Source: Variovorax sp. Root411 (GTDB lineage Bacteria; Pseudomonadota; Gammaproteobacteria; Burkholderiales; Burkholderiaceae_C). Taken from it: a stretch of 64,000 nucleotides of DNA. The notes below the pieces were generated by a model. It did not search any database. It had not been told where the DNA came from and was given only the letters and a program-made list of their open reading frames with translations. Location: assembly GCF_001425205.1 (NCBI RefSeq), contig NZ_LMDW01000001.1, positions 1,055,928 to 1,119,927 on the forward strand. Direction: 5' to 3'. The position numbers were made by a program, and so were the translations under genes. Below, piece after piece: positions 15,858-23,921 of the stretch (position 1 is the first letter of the stretch; every line of letters starts with the position of its first letter).

Positions 15858-17135
15858 ATGTCCCTTCTCGTTGTCCTGTCCGATGAAACTGCCGGTCCCG
15901 TGCTGCCCGAGGCGCTTGCACGGGCGCTGTCCGACGCCGGTCTCGATGTGGCCGGCTGCGCGGACTGCGGCACCTTCGTGCGGCAGGTCGAGGCGCTGGC
16001 CCCGGCCCAGGCCCTGATCTGCCTGCCCTTGCCCACGCCCGCCTTGCTCGAGGCGCTGCGCGCGTGGTCTGGCGCGCCGCCGTGCGCGCTGAGCCTGGTC
16101 AGCGGGCCGTTGAGCGGCGCGCAGCACGAAGAGCTGGCGCAGCTCGGCGTGCACGCGTGGATGCAGGCCGATGGATTCGCCGCCGCGTCGCTCGCGGCGC
16201 TCACCGCCCGCGCCCAGGCCCGCTGGCAGCGCGAGAGCGCCTTGCGCACCGAACTGGAGAGCCTGCGCACCCGCATGGACGAGCGCAAATGGGTCGACCG
16301 CGCCAAGGGCCTGCTGATGTCCGCGCGCGGCATCGGCGAGGACGAGGCCTTCGGCCTGCTGCGCGGCGCCGCGATGCACGCCAACCTGCGGCTGGGCGAG
16401 GTGTCGCGCTCGGTCATCGAGGCGGCGCAGTGGGCCGACGCGATCAACCGCGCCGGGCAGCTGCGCATGCTCTCGCAGCGGCTGGTGCGCGTGGCGGCGC
16501 AGCTGCTGGGCAGCATCGATGCGCAGCGGGCGCGGGTGCTGCGTACGCAGTCCGCCGAGCGGGTGCAGCAGAACCTCGATCACCTGGCGGCCCTCGGGCT
16601 CGGTGCGGCTGGCGCGCAGGCGCTCGCACAGGCGCAAGCCGCATGGAGCGGGCTGGCCCCGGCCCTGACGGCGCGGCCCACGGCGGCGGGACTGGCCCAC
16701 GTCGACCAGCGCGCCGAAGTGCTGCTCTCGGCCGCGGAGGCGCTGACCGAGGCACTCGAAGCCTCGGGCGCGCGGCGCGCACTGCGCATCGTCAACATCT
16801 GCGGACGGCAGCGCATGCGCGCCCAGCGGCTTGCGAAAGACGCGCTGCTCGCTGCCGCGCTGAAAGAGAAAGCCGCGAACGCGCGGCTGGTGCCCACCAT
16901 GGCCGAGTTCGAGGCCGCCTTGCTCGAACTCGAGCGCGCCCCGCTCAGCACCACCGAGATCCGCGCCGCGCTGGCCAGCGCCCGCGACGAATGGCTGCGG
17001 CTGGTCGGCGGCGTGCACGCACTCGACAGCGCCGATGGCCGCGCCACGCTGGTGCGCTCCAGCGACGCGCTGGTCGACACCTTCGAGCGCCTCACGGCAT
17101 CGTACGAGCACAGCCTGCAAGTGATCATGTCCTGA
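15858..17135 (+). CDS. NasT-like Rec-ANTAR antiterminator fused to two PilJ (P-box) repeats
   Basis: This 425-residue soluble protein has three parts. Residues 1-120 resemble a receiver domain, but the expected phospho-acceptor Asp is missing (ALICLPLPTP where ..LIDL.. is usual). Residues 130-185 are an ANTAR RNA-binding domain (DERKWVDRAKGLLMSARG). From 190 to the end come two PilJ/NarX-like repeats with P-boxes at 196-208 (INRAGQLRMLSQR) and 312-324 (VNICGRQRMRAQR). It has no membrane segment. It probably binds nitrate or nitrite in the cytoplasm and controls the hairpin/terminator leaders of narK and nrtA. It is divergent from narK and convergent with nrtD. No NasS-like partner gene is adjacent. 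Confidence 0.85.
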   Translation: MSLLVVLSDETAGPVLPEALARALSDAGLDVAGCADCGTFVRQVEALAPAQALICLPLPTPALLEALRAWSGAPPCALSLVSGPLSGAQHEELAQLGVHAWMQADGFAAASLAALTARAQARWQRESALRTELESLRTRMDERKWVDRAKGLLMSARGIGEDEAFGLLRGAAMHANLRLGEVSRSVIEAAQWADAINRAGQLRMLSQRLVRVAAQLLGSIDAQRARVLRTQSAERVQQNLDHLAALGLGAAGAQALAQAQAAWSGLAPALTARPTAAGLAHVDQRAEVLLSAAEALTEALEASGARRALRIVNICGRQRMRAQRLAKDALLAAALKEKAANARLVPTMAEFEAALLELERAPLSTTEIRAALASARDEWLRLVGGVHALDSADGRATLVRSSDALVDTFERLTASYEHSLQVIMS

Positions 17136-17145
17136 ACCTGGCACG

Positions 17146-17215
17146 CCCCCAGGCTGCAGGGGGCAACACCAACGGCCCGGCAAAGCCGGTTCCGCGGTGT
17201 TTGCCGGAAGGAAGG
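17146..17215. repeat. Interspersed intergenic repeat, copy 2
   Basis: This is a shorter copy: GCCCCCAGGCTGCAGGGGG, then CAACACCAACGG, the palindrome CCGGCAAAGCCGG and CGGTGTTTGCC. It lies between the convergent ANTAR-PilJ and nrtD genes and is a plausible bidirectional terminator. Confidence 0.85.
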
Positions 17216-17250
17216 CATGGCTCGACGCGCCTGGGCGCTGTGTCGATCTG

Positions 17251-18060
17251 TCAGGCCGCGGCCTTCTCCACGTGCGCCTGGCGCGTGTAGAGGAAGTCGA
17301 TCACGGCCTTGCGCGCGTGCACGTAGGCCGGGTCTTCGGCCAGTTCGACGCGATTGCGTGGGCGCGGAATGTCGACCGCGAGCACGTCGCCGATGGTGGC
17401 GGCCGGGCCGTTGGTCAGCATCACGATGCGGTCGCTCAGCAGCACCGCCTCGTCGACGTCGTGCGTCACCATGACGACCGTGCTGCGCGTCTTCTGCACG
17501 ATGGCCAGCAGCTCGTCCTGCAGCTTGGCGCGCGTGAGGGCGTCGAGCGCGCCGAAGGGCTCGTCCATCAGCAGCACCTTGGGCTCCATCGACAACGCGC
17601 GTGCAATGCCCACGCGCTGCTTCATGCCGCCGGAGATCTCGCCGGGGCGCTTCTGCGCGGCGGGCGTGAGACCCACCAGCGCCAGCGCCGCGTCGGTGCG
17701 CGCGCGCAGTTGCGCCTTGCTCTCTGTGGCCGCGAACACGCGCTCGACCGCGAGGTACACGTTCTCGAAGCAGGTGAGCCAGGGCAGCAGCGAGTGGTTC
17801 TGGAACACCACCGCGCGCTCGGGGCCGGGGCCCTTGATTTCCTTGTTGGCGCACAGCAGCGAGCCTTCGGTGGGCGTGGTGAGCCCGGCGATGAGGTTCA
17901 GCAGTGTCGACTTGCCGCAGCCCGAGTGGCCGATGAGCGTGATGAACTCGCCCTTGGCCACGTTCAGGTTCACGTCGCGCAGCGCGACGAAGCGGCCCTT
18001 GGGCGTCTTGAAGGCCTGCTCGACGCCGTGGATCTCGATGTACTTGGATTCGTTGATCAT
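17251..18060 (-). CDS. nrtD: Nitrate ABC transporter ATP-binding protein
   Basis: This 269-residue ATPase is of the NrtD/SsuB/TauB type. Walker A is GHSGCGKS (about residues 43-50), the signature is ISGGMKQRV, Walker B is VLLMDEPFGALD and the switch is VTHDVDEA. There is no fused nitrate-binding domain, so it is NrtD-like and no NrtC is present. Its ATG overlaps the nrtB stop (ATGA). It is the last gene of nrtA-nrtB-nrtD and energises nitrate import. Confidence 0.93.
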   Translation of the reverse strand: MINESKYIEIHGVEQAFKTPKGRFVALRDVNLNVAKGEFITLIGHSGCGKSTLLNLIAGLTTPTEGSLLCANKEIKGPGPERAVVFQNHSLLPWLTCFENVYLAVERVFAATESKAQLRARTDAALALVGLTPAAQKRPGEISGGMKQRVGIARALSMEPKVLLMDEPFGALDALTRAKLQDELLAIVQKTRSTVVMVTHDVDEAVLLSDRIVMLTNGPAATIGDVLAVDIPRPRNRVELAEDPAYVHARKAVIDFLYTRQAHVEKAAA

Positions 18061-18995
18061 GACTTCACCTCTTCGAACGTGAATGCGGTCGCAAGCTTGA
18101 TGAGCGCGAACTCCAGCACGAGGCCGACGATGCCGATCACGAAGATCGCGATGATGATGTTGGCGACGTTGAGGTTGTTCCACTCGTCCCACACCCAGAA
18201 GCCGATGCCGACACCGCCGGTCAACATTTCGGCCGCCACGATCACCAGCCACGCGGTGCCCACGGCCAGCCGTACGCCGGTCAGCATGTAGGGCAGCACG
18301 GCGGGGAACAGGATCTTCGTGAGGATTTTCCATTCGCTCAGGTTCAGCACCTTGGCCACATTCATGTAGTCGCTCGGCACGCGCTGCACGCCCACCGCCG
18401 TGTTGATGACCATCGGCCAGATCGAGCAGATGAAGATGGTCCAGATGGCGGCCGGGTTGGCGCCCTTGAACACCAGCAGGCCGATGGGCAACCACGCGAG
18501 CGGCGACACCGGGCGCAGCAGGCTGATCAGCGGGTTGAACATGCGCGCGAGGAACTCGAAGCGCCCGATCGCGAAGCCGGCCGGAATGCCCACCAGCGCC
18601 GCCAGCCCGAAGCCCAGCGCCACGCGCTGCAGCGACGAGAGCACGTTCCAGCCCACGCCCTGGTCGTTCGGGCCCTTGCTGTAGAACGGGTCGCTGAACA
18701 CGGTCACGGCCTGCTGCCAGGTGGCGGCGGGCGTCGGGAAGCCGGTGGTGCTTTTCATGGCCACGATTTCCCAGATCAGCAGCAGCAGGCCGAAGCCCGC
18801 GAGCGGCGGCAGCACGCGCATCCAGAAGGCGCGCAGGTCGAGTGGTGTTCTCGGTTTTTGCTCCTTCTGCGCGCGGGGCAGAGGGTTGGGGTGAGGGGCC
18901 GCCTCGGCGCGGGCCACACCCTCACCCCGGCCCTCTCCCGCACGCGGGAGAGGGAGGGATGCGTTCAGGGGCGAATGAAATACAGCGCTGACCAT
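18057..18995 (-). CDS. nrtB: Nitrate ABC transporter permease
   Basis: This 312-residue inner-membrane permease has about six membrane segments, starting near residue 55 (LPPLAGFGLLLLIWEIVAM). The EAA-type loop is in VLNLSEWKILTKILFPAVLPYM. The ATG at 18995 has a good Shine-Dalgarno (GAGGAG). Residues 13-45 (beginning LPLPRAGEGRGEG and ending NPLPRAQ) are encoded by a REP-like palindrome that has entered the reading frame without breaking it. This makes an unusual Pro/Gly/Arg-rich cytoplasmic tail. If translation instead began downstream, the repeat would be leader, but no better start is seen before the first membrane segment. Confidence 0.93.
   Translation of the reverse strand: MVSAVFHSPLNASLPLPRAGEGRGEGVARAEAAPHPNPLPRAQKEQKPRTPLDLRAFWMRVLPPLAGFGLLLLIWEIVAMKSTTGFPTPAATWQQAVTVFSDPFYSKGPNDQGVGWNVLSSLQRVALGFGLAALVGIPAGFAIGRFEFLARMFNPLISLLRPVSPLAWLPIGLLVFKGANPAAIWTIFICSIWPMVINTAVGVQRVPSDYMNVAKVLNLSEWKILTKILFPAVLPYMLTGVRLAVGTAWLVIVAAEMLTGGVGIGFWVWDEWNNLNVANIIIAIFVIGIVGLVLEFALIKLATAFTFEEVKS
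18860..18958. repeat. REP-like palindromic element inside the nrtB coding region
   Basis: The outer arms resemble those of the element at 5891-5997: GAGGGTTGGGGTGAGG faces CCTCACCCCGGCCCTC. A terminal hairpin CCCTCTCCCG-CAC-GCGGGAGAGGG is at 18931-18953. The insert is in frame with nrtB codons 13 to 45. Confidence 0.85.
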
Positions 18996-19015
18996 GGTGT
19001 GTTTCTCCTCGAACA

Positions 19016-20260
19016 TCAAACGTGCAACTTGAACGACTCTGCGTACTTCTTCGGATCCTTGCCGTCCCAGACCGAGCCGTCGAACAGCTTGCTGGTGCGC
19101 ATGGTTTCCTTGGGCACGGGCGTCTGCGTGGCGGCGGCGGCCTGCTTGTAGATGTCGATGCGGTTGATCTCGGTGGCCACCTTCAGGTAGTCGGGGTGCT
19201 CCTTCAGCAGGCCCCAGCGCTTGTGCTGCGTGAGGAACCACATGCCGTCCGACAGGTACGGGAAGTTCACGGCGCCGCCGTTGTAGAACTTCATGTGGTT
19301 GGGGTCGTCCCAGCTCTTGCCCAGGCCGTTGGTGTAGCGGCCCAGGATGCGCTGGTTGATCGCGTCCACGCTGGTGTTGACGTAGCTCTTGTCGGCAATG
19401 GTCTCGGCCATCTTGTTCTTGTTCTGCAGGCCGGCGTCGATCCACTTGCTGGCTTCGAGGATGGCTGCGGTCACGGCGCGCGCGGTGTTCGGATACTTCT
19501 TGGTGAACTCGGCGGTGCAGCCCAGCACCTTCTCGGGGTGGTCCTTCCAGATATCCTGCGAAGTGATGGCCGTGATGCCGATGCCGTCCATGATGGCGCG
19601 CTGGCCCCAGGGCTCGCCCACGCAGTAGCCGTCCATGTTGCCCACGCGCATGTTGGCGACCATCTGCGGAGGAGGTACGACGATGTTCTTCACGTCCTTG
19701 AACGGGTCGATGCCGGCCGAGGCGAGCCAGTAGTAGAGCCACATGGCATGCGTGCCGGTGGGGAAGGTCTGCGCGAAGGTGTATTCGCGCTTCTCCGTGG
19801 CAATCAGCTTGGCGAGCGAGGCCGCATCGACAGCGCCCTTGTCCGAGAGCTTCTTCGACAGCGTGATGGCCTGGCCGTTGTTGTTCAGGGTCATGAGCAC
19901 GGCCATGTCCTTCTTCGGGCCGCTCAGGCCGAGGTGCATGCCGTAGACCATGCCGTAGAGCACGTGCGCCATGTCGATGTCGCCGTTGGAGAGCTTGTCG
20001 CGCACGCCGGCCCAACTGGCTTCCTTGCTGGGCACGATCTTCACGCCGTACTTCTTGTCGATGCCCAGCACCGAGGCCATTACCACGCTGGCGCAATCGG
20101 TCAGCGGAATGAAGCCGATCTTCACTTCTTCCTTCTCGGGCTTGTCCGAGCCCTGGGCCCAGACGGCGGCACGCAGCGCGGGGTCGATGCCGACGGCGCC
20201 GATGGCAGCGGCTTGCAGGACGCGGCGTCGGCTGAGGCGGGTTTTGAGCAGGTCGGTCAT
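19016..20260 (-). CDS. nrtA: Nitrate ABC transporter periplasmic binding protein
   Basis: This 414-residue CmpA/NrtA-family binding protein has a twin-arginine signal (SRRRVLQAAAIGAVGID, residues 9-25, cleavage near WAQ). The mature part shows VKIGFIPLTDCASVVMASVLG, LSNGDIDMAHVLYGMVYG and GYCVGEPWGQRA, as in nitrate/bicarbonate binders. It is followed by nrtB after about 20 bases. The start at 20260 is supported by the Tat motif; the frame stays open upstream through the leader but that part resembles no protein. Its 180-base leader has a sigma-54 promoter, an ANTAR hairpin and an intrinsic terminator. Confidence 0.93.
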   Translation of the reverse strand: MTDLLKTRLSRRRVLQAAAIGAVGIDPALRAAVWAQGSDKPEKEEVKIGFIPLTDCASVVMASVLGIDKKYGVKIVPSKEASWAGVRDKLSNGDIDMAHVLYGMVYGMHLGLSGPKKDMAVLMTLNNNGQAITLSKKLSDKGAVDAASLAKLIATEKREYTFAQTFPTGTHAMWLYYWLASAGIDPFKDVKNIVVPPPQMVANMRVGNMDGYCVGEPWGQRAIMDGIGITAITSQDIWKDHPEKVLGCTAEFTKKYPNTARAVTAAILEASKWIDAGLQNKNKMAETIADKSYVNTSVDAINQRILGRYTNGLGKSWDDPNHMKFYNGGAVNFPYLSDGMWFLTQHKRWGLLKEHPDYLKVATEINRIDIYKQAAAATQTPVPKETMRTSKLFDGSVWDGKDPKKYAESFKLHV

Positions 20261-20302
20261 GGGGCGGGGCTCCGGTTGAAGGCGAACAAACAAAAGACGG
20301 AA

Positions 20303-20377
20303 GACAAAAACAAAAAAGGCGTCCGCACCGCGCAGGGGCTGCTCGAAAACGAGCCCTTGCGGGATGGGGACGCCTTT
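20303..20377 (-). terminator. Leader attenuator terminator upstream of nrtA
   Basis: On the minus strand the arms AAAGGCGTCC (377-368) and GGACGCCTTT (324-315) pair perfectly over ten bases. They enclose a smaller GCTCG-TTTT-CGAGC hairpin and are followed by TTTGTTTTTG. The U-tract ends about 40 bases before the nrtA ATG. This is the expected target of ANTAR antitermination. Confidence 0.85.
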
Positions 20378-20394
20378 GTCCGGTTCGGTGGCAA

Positions 20395-20412
20395 ACACCC
20401 GCCGTTGGGTGC
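20395..20412 (-). promoter_or_regulatory. ANTAR-target hairpin in the nrtA leader
   Basis: The minus strand reads GCACCC-AACGGC-GGGTGT: a six-pair stem ending in a G-U pair, with hexaloop AACGGC (A1, G4). It lies about 30 bases after the predicted transcript start and just upstream of the terminator. It shares the AACG loop with the narK hairpin. A second, upstream hairpin is not convincing by eye. Confidence 0.65.
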
Positions 20413-20453
20413 CGCCTGCCTGAAGACCCTTGGAGGGCTACGAACGAGATGCT

Positions 20454-20469
20454 TGCAAGCGGTGTGCCA
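20454..20469 (-). promoter_or_regulatory. Sigma-54 (-24/-12) promoter of nrtABD
   Basis: The minus strand reads TGGCACACCGCTTGCA, a full match to TGGCAC-N5-TTGCA with ten bases between GG and GC. The predicted start is near 20443. About 105 bases upstream lies GTGCA-C-TGCAC (20573-20583) beside GCACCAAATTG, which resembles an NtrC half site. Nothing else is seen in the 20470-20605 gap. Confidence 0.82.
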
Positions 20470-20605
20470 GCTTTCAGGTCCGGCGCGCCGCTATCAAGAA
20501 GGTAGCTCGATGCAGCGGCGCGGCGCGGGCGAAGGATCGATCGGACTGCGCAGCGCCGGCCGCACGGTTGTTGTGCACTGCACCAAATTGAACGGCCAAG
20601 CCGCT

Positions 20606-21874
20606 TCAGCGCGCGGGCGCGCGGTCGAGCATGGGCAGGTAGTCGGCCATCGCCAGCATCGACTCGGCCACGTCGACCAGCCGCCGCTTCTGGTTCATGG
20701 CGGTCTGGCGCAGCATCTTGTGCGCTTCGTCCTCGCTGAGCCGGCGGTGCGCCATGAGCAGGCCCTTGGCGCGCTCGACGATCTTGCGTTCGTTGAGCGA
20801 GGCGCGCACGGTTTCGAGCTCGTCGCTCATGGCCTGCAGGCGATGCGACTGTTCCTGGACCATGTCGAGCACCGAGCGTTCGAGGTGGCGGCCGAGCCGG
20901 GCGGGCGCGGCGGCCTGCGCGTCGGCGTCGTCGAAGAACAGGGCGCGGGCGCCTGCCTGCGGCGCCAGCGTGTCCAGCAGCTGCCGGTAGTCCTGCAACT
21001 CGCTGCGCGCCTGCGCGGTCTTGTGCTCGCACAGTGCGCGCAAGACTGCGGCCAGGCGCTCTTCCACGGTCTTCATGGCGTCGATGCGGCGGGTGCAGCA
21101 GTCGAACCAGGCCTGGCTCAGCGGCACGTCGGCCGGGGCGGAGGTGGCGCCGCGCCGGCGGATGCGTTCGAGCTCGGCCACTTCGGCATCGGGCTGGCTG
21201 TTGCGCCAGAGCGCGAGCACCGCCTGGCCGGAGAAATCGGTGAACACCTGGAAGCAGCGCTCCTGCGACTCGATCAGGTGCAGCCATTGCAGGCGCTGCG
21301 CCTCGTCGCTGCGGCCCAGCGCCAATGCCGCCGCACCAAAGGCGCGCTCTTGGCCGGCAAATTCCTTGCCCTGCATGAAGTTGAACATCGCGACCAGCAG
21401 GCGCGAGATCTCGGGGTCGGTGGAGCCGTCGGCCGCCTCGAACACCACCGACAGCAGGCCGGCAACGAGCTTGGCGAAGGCTGCGGTGGACTGCTGCGGC
21501 TTCAGCGCGAGCGCATCGATGCGGCGGCGCAGGGCGGGCAGGGCGTCCAGGCCCGGGATGACCCAGGCGATGCGGCTGAACAGGCGCGCGCTGTTGCCGG
21601 CGCCTGCGCCGCGGTGGTCGTCGGCTTCGAGCTGGTCGAAGCCGGCGCGCACCTCCTGCTCGAGCGCCATGCATTCGGCGATCTGCGGGCCGCGCTGGTC
21701 TGCGAAGCGGCCGCCGTGCGAGGCGAGGAACATGTTCGACATGCCCCGTTCGCGCTGCAGCGCATGGACGAGGCGGCCGATCACACCCACCAGCTCGCTG
21801 GTGCGGGCGAGCCGGTCCAGCTCGTCGATTTCGCAGCGGCGGGCGGCGATCAGAAAACTCAGTCCGGATTTCAT
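20606..21874 (-). CDS. nasR: NIT-ANTAR nitrate-responsive antiterminator (NasR type)
   Basis: This 422-residue cytoplasmic regulator has an N-terminal NIT nitrate/nitrite-sensing helical domain (residues about 30-290, including [18 protein letters not shown]). A C-terminal ANTAR domain (about 362-416; [25 protein letters not shown]) follows. Klebsiella NasR of this build releases nas operon attenuation when nitrate or nitrite is bound. It lies directly upstream of the nrtA leader, in the same direction. I use ATG 21874; a GTG nine codons upstream (21901) is possible. Confidence 0.9.
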   Translation of the reverse strand: MKSGLSFLIAARRCEIDELDRLARTSELVGVIGRLVHALQRERGMSNMFLASHGGRFADQRGPQIAECMALEQEVRAGFDQLEADDHRGAGAGNSARLFSRIAWVIPGLDALPALRRRIDALALKPQQSTAAFAKLVAGLLSVVFEAADGSTDPEISRLLVAMFNFMQGKEFAGQERAFGAAALALGRSDEAQRLQWLHLIESQERCFQVFTDFSGQAVLALWRNSQPDAEVAELERIRRRGATSAPADVPLSQAWFDCCTRRIDAMKTVEERLAAVLRALCEHKTAQARSELQDYRQLLDTLAPQAGARALFFDDADAQAAAPARLGRHLERSVLDMVQEQSHRLQAMSDELETVRASLNERKIVERAKGLLMAHRRLSEDEAHKMLRQTAMNQKRRLVDVAESMLAMADYLPMLDRAPAR

Positions 21875-21978
21875 GGTGGGAGGGGGCGCTGTCTTCCTCA
21901 CTGCAACATTCGTGCCTTGCAGGGCGCCGTTTGTCCCTTCGCGGGCGGCCGCCCGGGGCGCCGCCTACACTCGGCGCC

Positions 21979-23040
21979 ATGCTCTTGTTGGGAATCGAAT
22001 CATCCTGCGACGAAACCGGCGTGGCGCTGGTCGAGTCGCACGGCAGCGCGCTGCCGCTGCTGCGTTCGCACGCGCTGCACAGCCAGATCGCCATGCACCA
22101 GGCCTACGGCGGCGTGGTGCCCGAGCTAGCCAGCCGCGACCACATCCGCCGCGTGCTGCCGCTGACCGAGACCGTCATGGCCGAAGCCGGCCGCTCGCTG
22201 GCCGAGATCGACGTGGTGGCCTACACGCGCGGGCCAGGCCTGGCGGGCGCACTGCTCGTGGGCGCGGGCGTTGCCTGCGCGCTCGGTGTGGCGCTGGGCA
22301 AGCCGGTGCTGGGGGTGCATCACCTCGAAGGGCATCTGCTGTCGCCGTTCCTGAGCGCCGATCCGCCGGAGTTTCCGTTTGTCGCGCTGCTGGTGTCGGG
22401 GGGCCACACGCAATTGATGCGGGTGGACGGCGTGGGGCGCTACGAGCTGCTCGGCGAGAGCATCGACGACGCGGCCGGCGAGGCCTTCGACAAGAGCGCC
22501 AAGCTCATGGGCTTGCCGTACCCCGGCGGCCCGTGGCTCGCGAAGTTGGCCGAAGGCGGCAATGCCACGGCCTTCAAACTGCCACGGCCGCTGCTGCACA
22601 GCGGCGATCTCGATTTCTCCTTTGCCGGCCTGAAGACGGCCGTGCTCACGCAGGCCAGGAAGCTCGGCGACCAGCTCGAAGCGAACAAGGCCGACCTGGC
22701 GGCGTCCACTCAGGCGGCCATCGTCGAGGTGCTGCTGAGGAAATCGCTTGCCGCGCTCGACCAGACCGGGCTCAAGCGGCTGGTGGTGGCGGGCGGGGTG
22801 GGGGCCAACAGGAATTTGCGAGAACAGCTGAATGCCGCGTGCGCGAAGCGCAAGGTGCGCGTGCACTACCCCGAGCTGCACCTGTGCACCGACAACGGCG
22901 CCATGATCGCCATGGCCGCGGCGATGCGCCTGCAATCGGGCCTGTCGCAGGCGAGCGAGCGCTATGCCTTCGACGTCAAGCCGCGATGGCCCATGGCGTC
23001 GCTCTCGTCGGCTGAGGCGCCGCTGCCGGAGACTGCGTAG
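21979..23040 (+). CDS. tsaD: tRNA N6-adenosine threonylcarbamoyltransferase
   Basis: This 353-residue essential enzyme transfers threonylcarbamoyl to A37 of ANN-decoding tRNAs, with TsaB and TsaE. It has the ASKHA start [12 protein letters not shown], the metal-binding motif H115-LEGH119, SGGHTQL and a glycine-rich [12 protein letters not shown]. The length is near the family norm. The ATG at 21979 lies 104 bases from the divergent nasR start. Its last 65 bases overlap the convergent hydrolase gene. Confidence 0.96.
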   Translation: MLLLGIESSCDETGVALVESHGSALPLLRSHALHSQIAMHQAYGGVVPELASRDHIRRVLPLTETVMAEAGRSLAEIDVVAYTRGPGLAGALLVGAGVACALGVALGKPVLGVHHLEGHLLSPFLSADPPEFPFVALLVSGGHTQLMRVDGVGRYELLGESIDDAAGEAFDKSAKLMGLPYPGGPWLAKLAEGGNATAFKLPRPLLHSGDLDFSFAGLKTAVLTQARKLGDQLEANKADLAASTQAAIVEVLLRKSLAALDQTGLKRLVVAGGVGANRNLREQLNAACAKRKVRVHYPELHLCTDNGAMIAMAAAMRLQSGLSQASERYAFDVKPRWPMASLSSAEAPLPETA

Positions 23041-23731
23041 CCGGCTGCCGCGAGCGGCCGATCGCCGGCAGCGGCAGCACGTCCAGCACATTGCGCCACA
23101 GCTGGCGCCATTGCGGCCAGTCGTGGCCGCCCTCGATCGTGAAGACGCGTCCCGGCGGCAGGGCGTCGGCCAGCAGCTTGTGGTTGCTGGCAAAGCGGTC
23201 GTCCAGCCCGAAGCCCAGGTACAGCGGCGGCAGGTTCTTCGACGGCTTGGCTTCCAGGTACTGCTGGAAGAAGGGCCAGAGCTTGCGGTCGGGCTCCTCG
23301 TCGGCCTGCGGCCCGGTGGGCGCCTGCCAGGCGCGCAGGCCGCCGGCCTTCTTGATCTCCGCGCCGAGCACCCGGCGACCGAGGTAGGGCGCGAGCGCCA
23401 CGATGCCGTCCACCGAGCCCGGCCGGGCCAGTTCGTGGATCAGCGCGCCGAAGCCGCCGATGGAAATGCCCACGAGCCAGATCGACTTGTAGCCCCTGGC
23501 GCGCTGGGGCTCGATGACCTCGGTGTGCAGGCGCTCGCTCAGCGTCTGCTCGTAGTAGTAGGAAACATCCGCGTCCACCAGCAGCGCGTCGGCCGCCAGG
23601 TGGCGCTCGCGCACCGCGGCGATGAACCCTTCACGCTCGAACTCGTCGGGCTTCAGGTAGGCGCCGGGCAGGAACACCAGGAGCGTGTCGGATTGTTCGT
23701 TGGGGTTGGCAAGTTGAAGGTGCGTGTTCAT
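22976..23731 (-). CDS. Alpha/beta hydrolase (serine esterase-like)
   Basis: This 251-residue cytoplasmic protein has an alpha/beta-hydrolase fold: an early [10 protein letters not shown] strand, the nucleophile elbow GISIGG, an acid in the [10 protein letters not shown] region and a His in EGGHDWPQW. The substrate is unknown. The C-terminal 25 residues or so are Pro/Ala-rich and low in complexity, and they are encoded opposite the end of tsaD. The ATG at 23731 is preferred; a GTG six codons upstream exists. A promoter-like pair and a 21-base palindrome lie upstream. Confidence 0.82.
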   Translation of the reverse strand: MNTHLQLANPNEQSDTLLVFLPGAYLKPDEFEREGFIAAVRERHLAADALLVDADVSYYYEQTLSERLHTEVIEPQRARGYKSIWLVGISIGGFGALIHELARPGSVDGIVALAPYLGRRVLGAEIKKAGGLRAWQAPTGPQADEEPDRKLWPFFQQYLEAKPSKNLPPLYLGFGLDDRFASNHKLLADALPPGRVFTIEGGHDWPQWRQLWRNVLDVLPLPAIGRSRQPATQSPAAAPQPTRATPWAIAA

Positions 23732-23815
23732 GGTGCCTTTTTGGGACACCCGGACCGCACCGGCGGGGATTTCGGTGCGCTCACGAGACGCCCACGAAGA
23801 AGAAAGTTCTAAGAA

Positions 23816-23836
23816 AACGTCACATCATGTGACGTT
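23816..23836. promoter_or_regulatory. 21-base perfect palindrome (putative operator)
   Basis: The sequence is AACGTCACAT-C-ATGTGACGTT: ten-base arms with a one-base centre. It lies just downstream of a promoter-like pair and about 85 bases before the hydrolase ATG. That is where a repressor could block transcription. A weak terminator for the hsp20 gene (the minus strand ends ...GACGTTTTCTT) is the alternative. Confidence 0.6.
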
Positions 23837-23846
23837 ATCCAGCGCT

Positions 23847-23876
23847 ATTGTGAATAAGGTGCTCGTTTAAAGTCAA
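23847..23876 (-). promoter_or_regulatory. Sigma-70-like promoter of the alpha/beta hydrolase gene
   Basis: On the minus strand the -35 is TTGACT (871-876), the spacer is 18 bases and the -10 is CACAAT (847-852). The local sequence is noticeably A+T-rich for this genome. The start would fall near the edge of the palindrome at 23816-23836. Confidence 0.5.
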
Positions 23877-23921
23877 AACAAGACCATTACTGACATTTTT
23901 CCTCTTGTGGGCATAGGCCGG

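Noticed and set aside
20261..20398. N-terminal extension of NrtA from a start at 20398
   Set aside because: It would translate the attenuator terminator; the twin-arginine signal beginning at 20260 is a normal N-terminus.
18996..22094. Upstream extension of the nrtB frame through nrtA and nasR
   Set aside because: It is an out-of-frame read of nrtA and nasR; the well-placed GAGGAG before the ATG at 18995 marks the real start.
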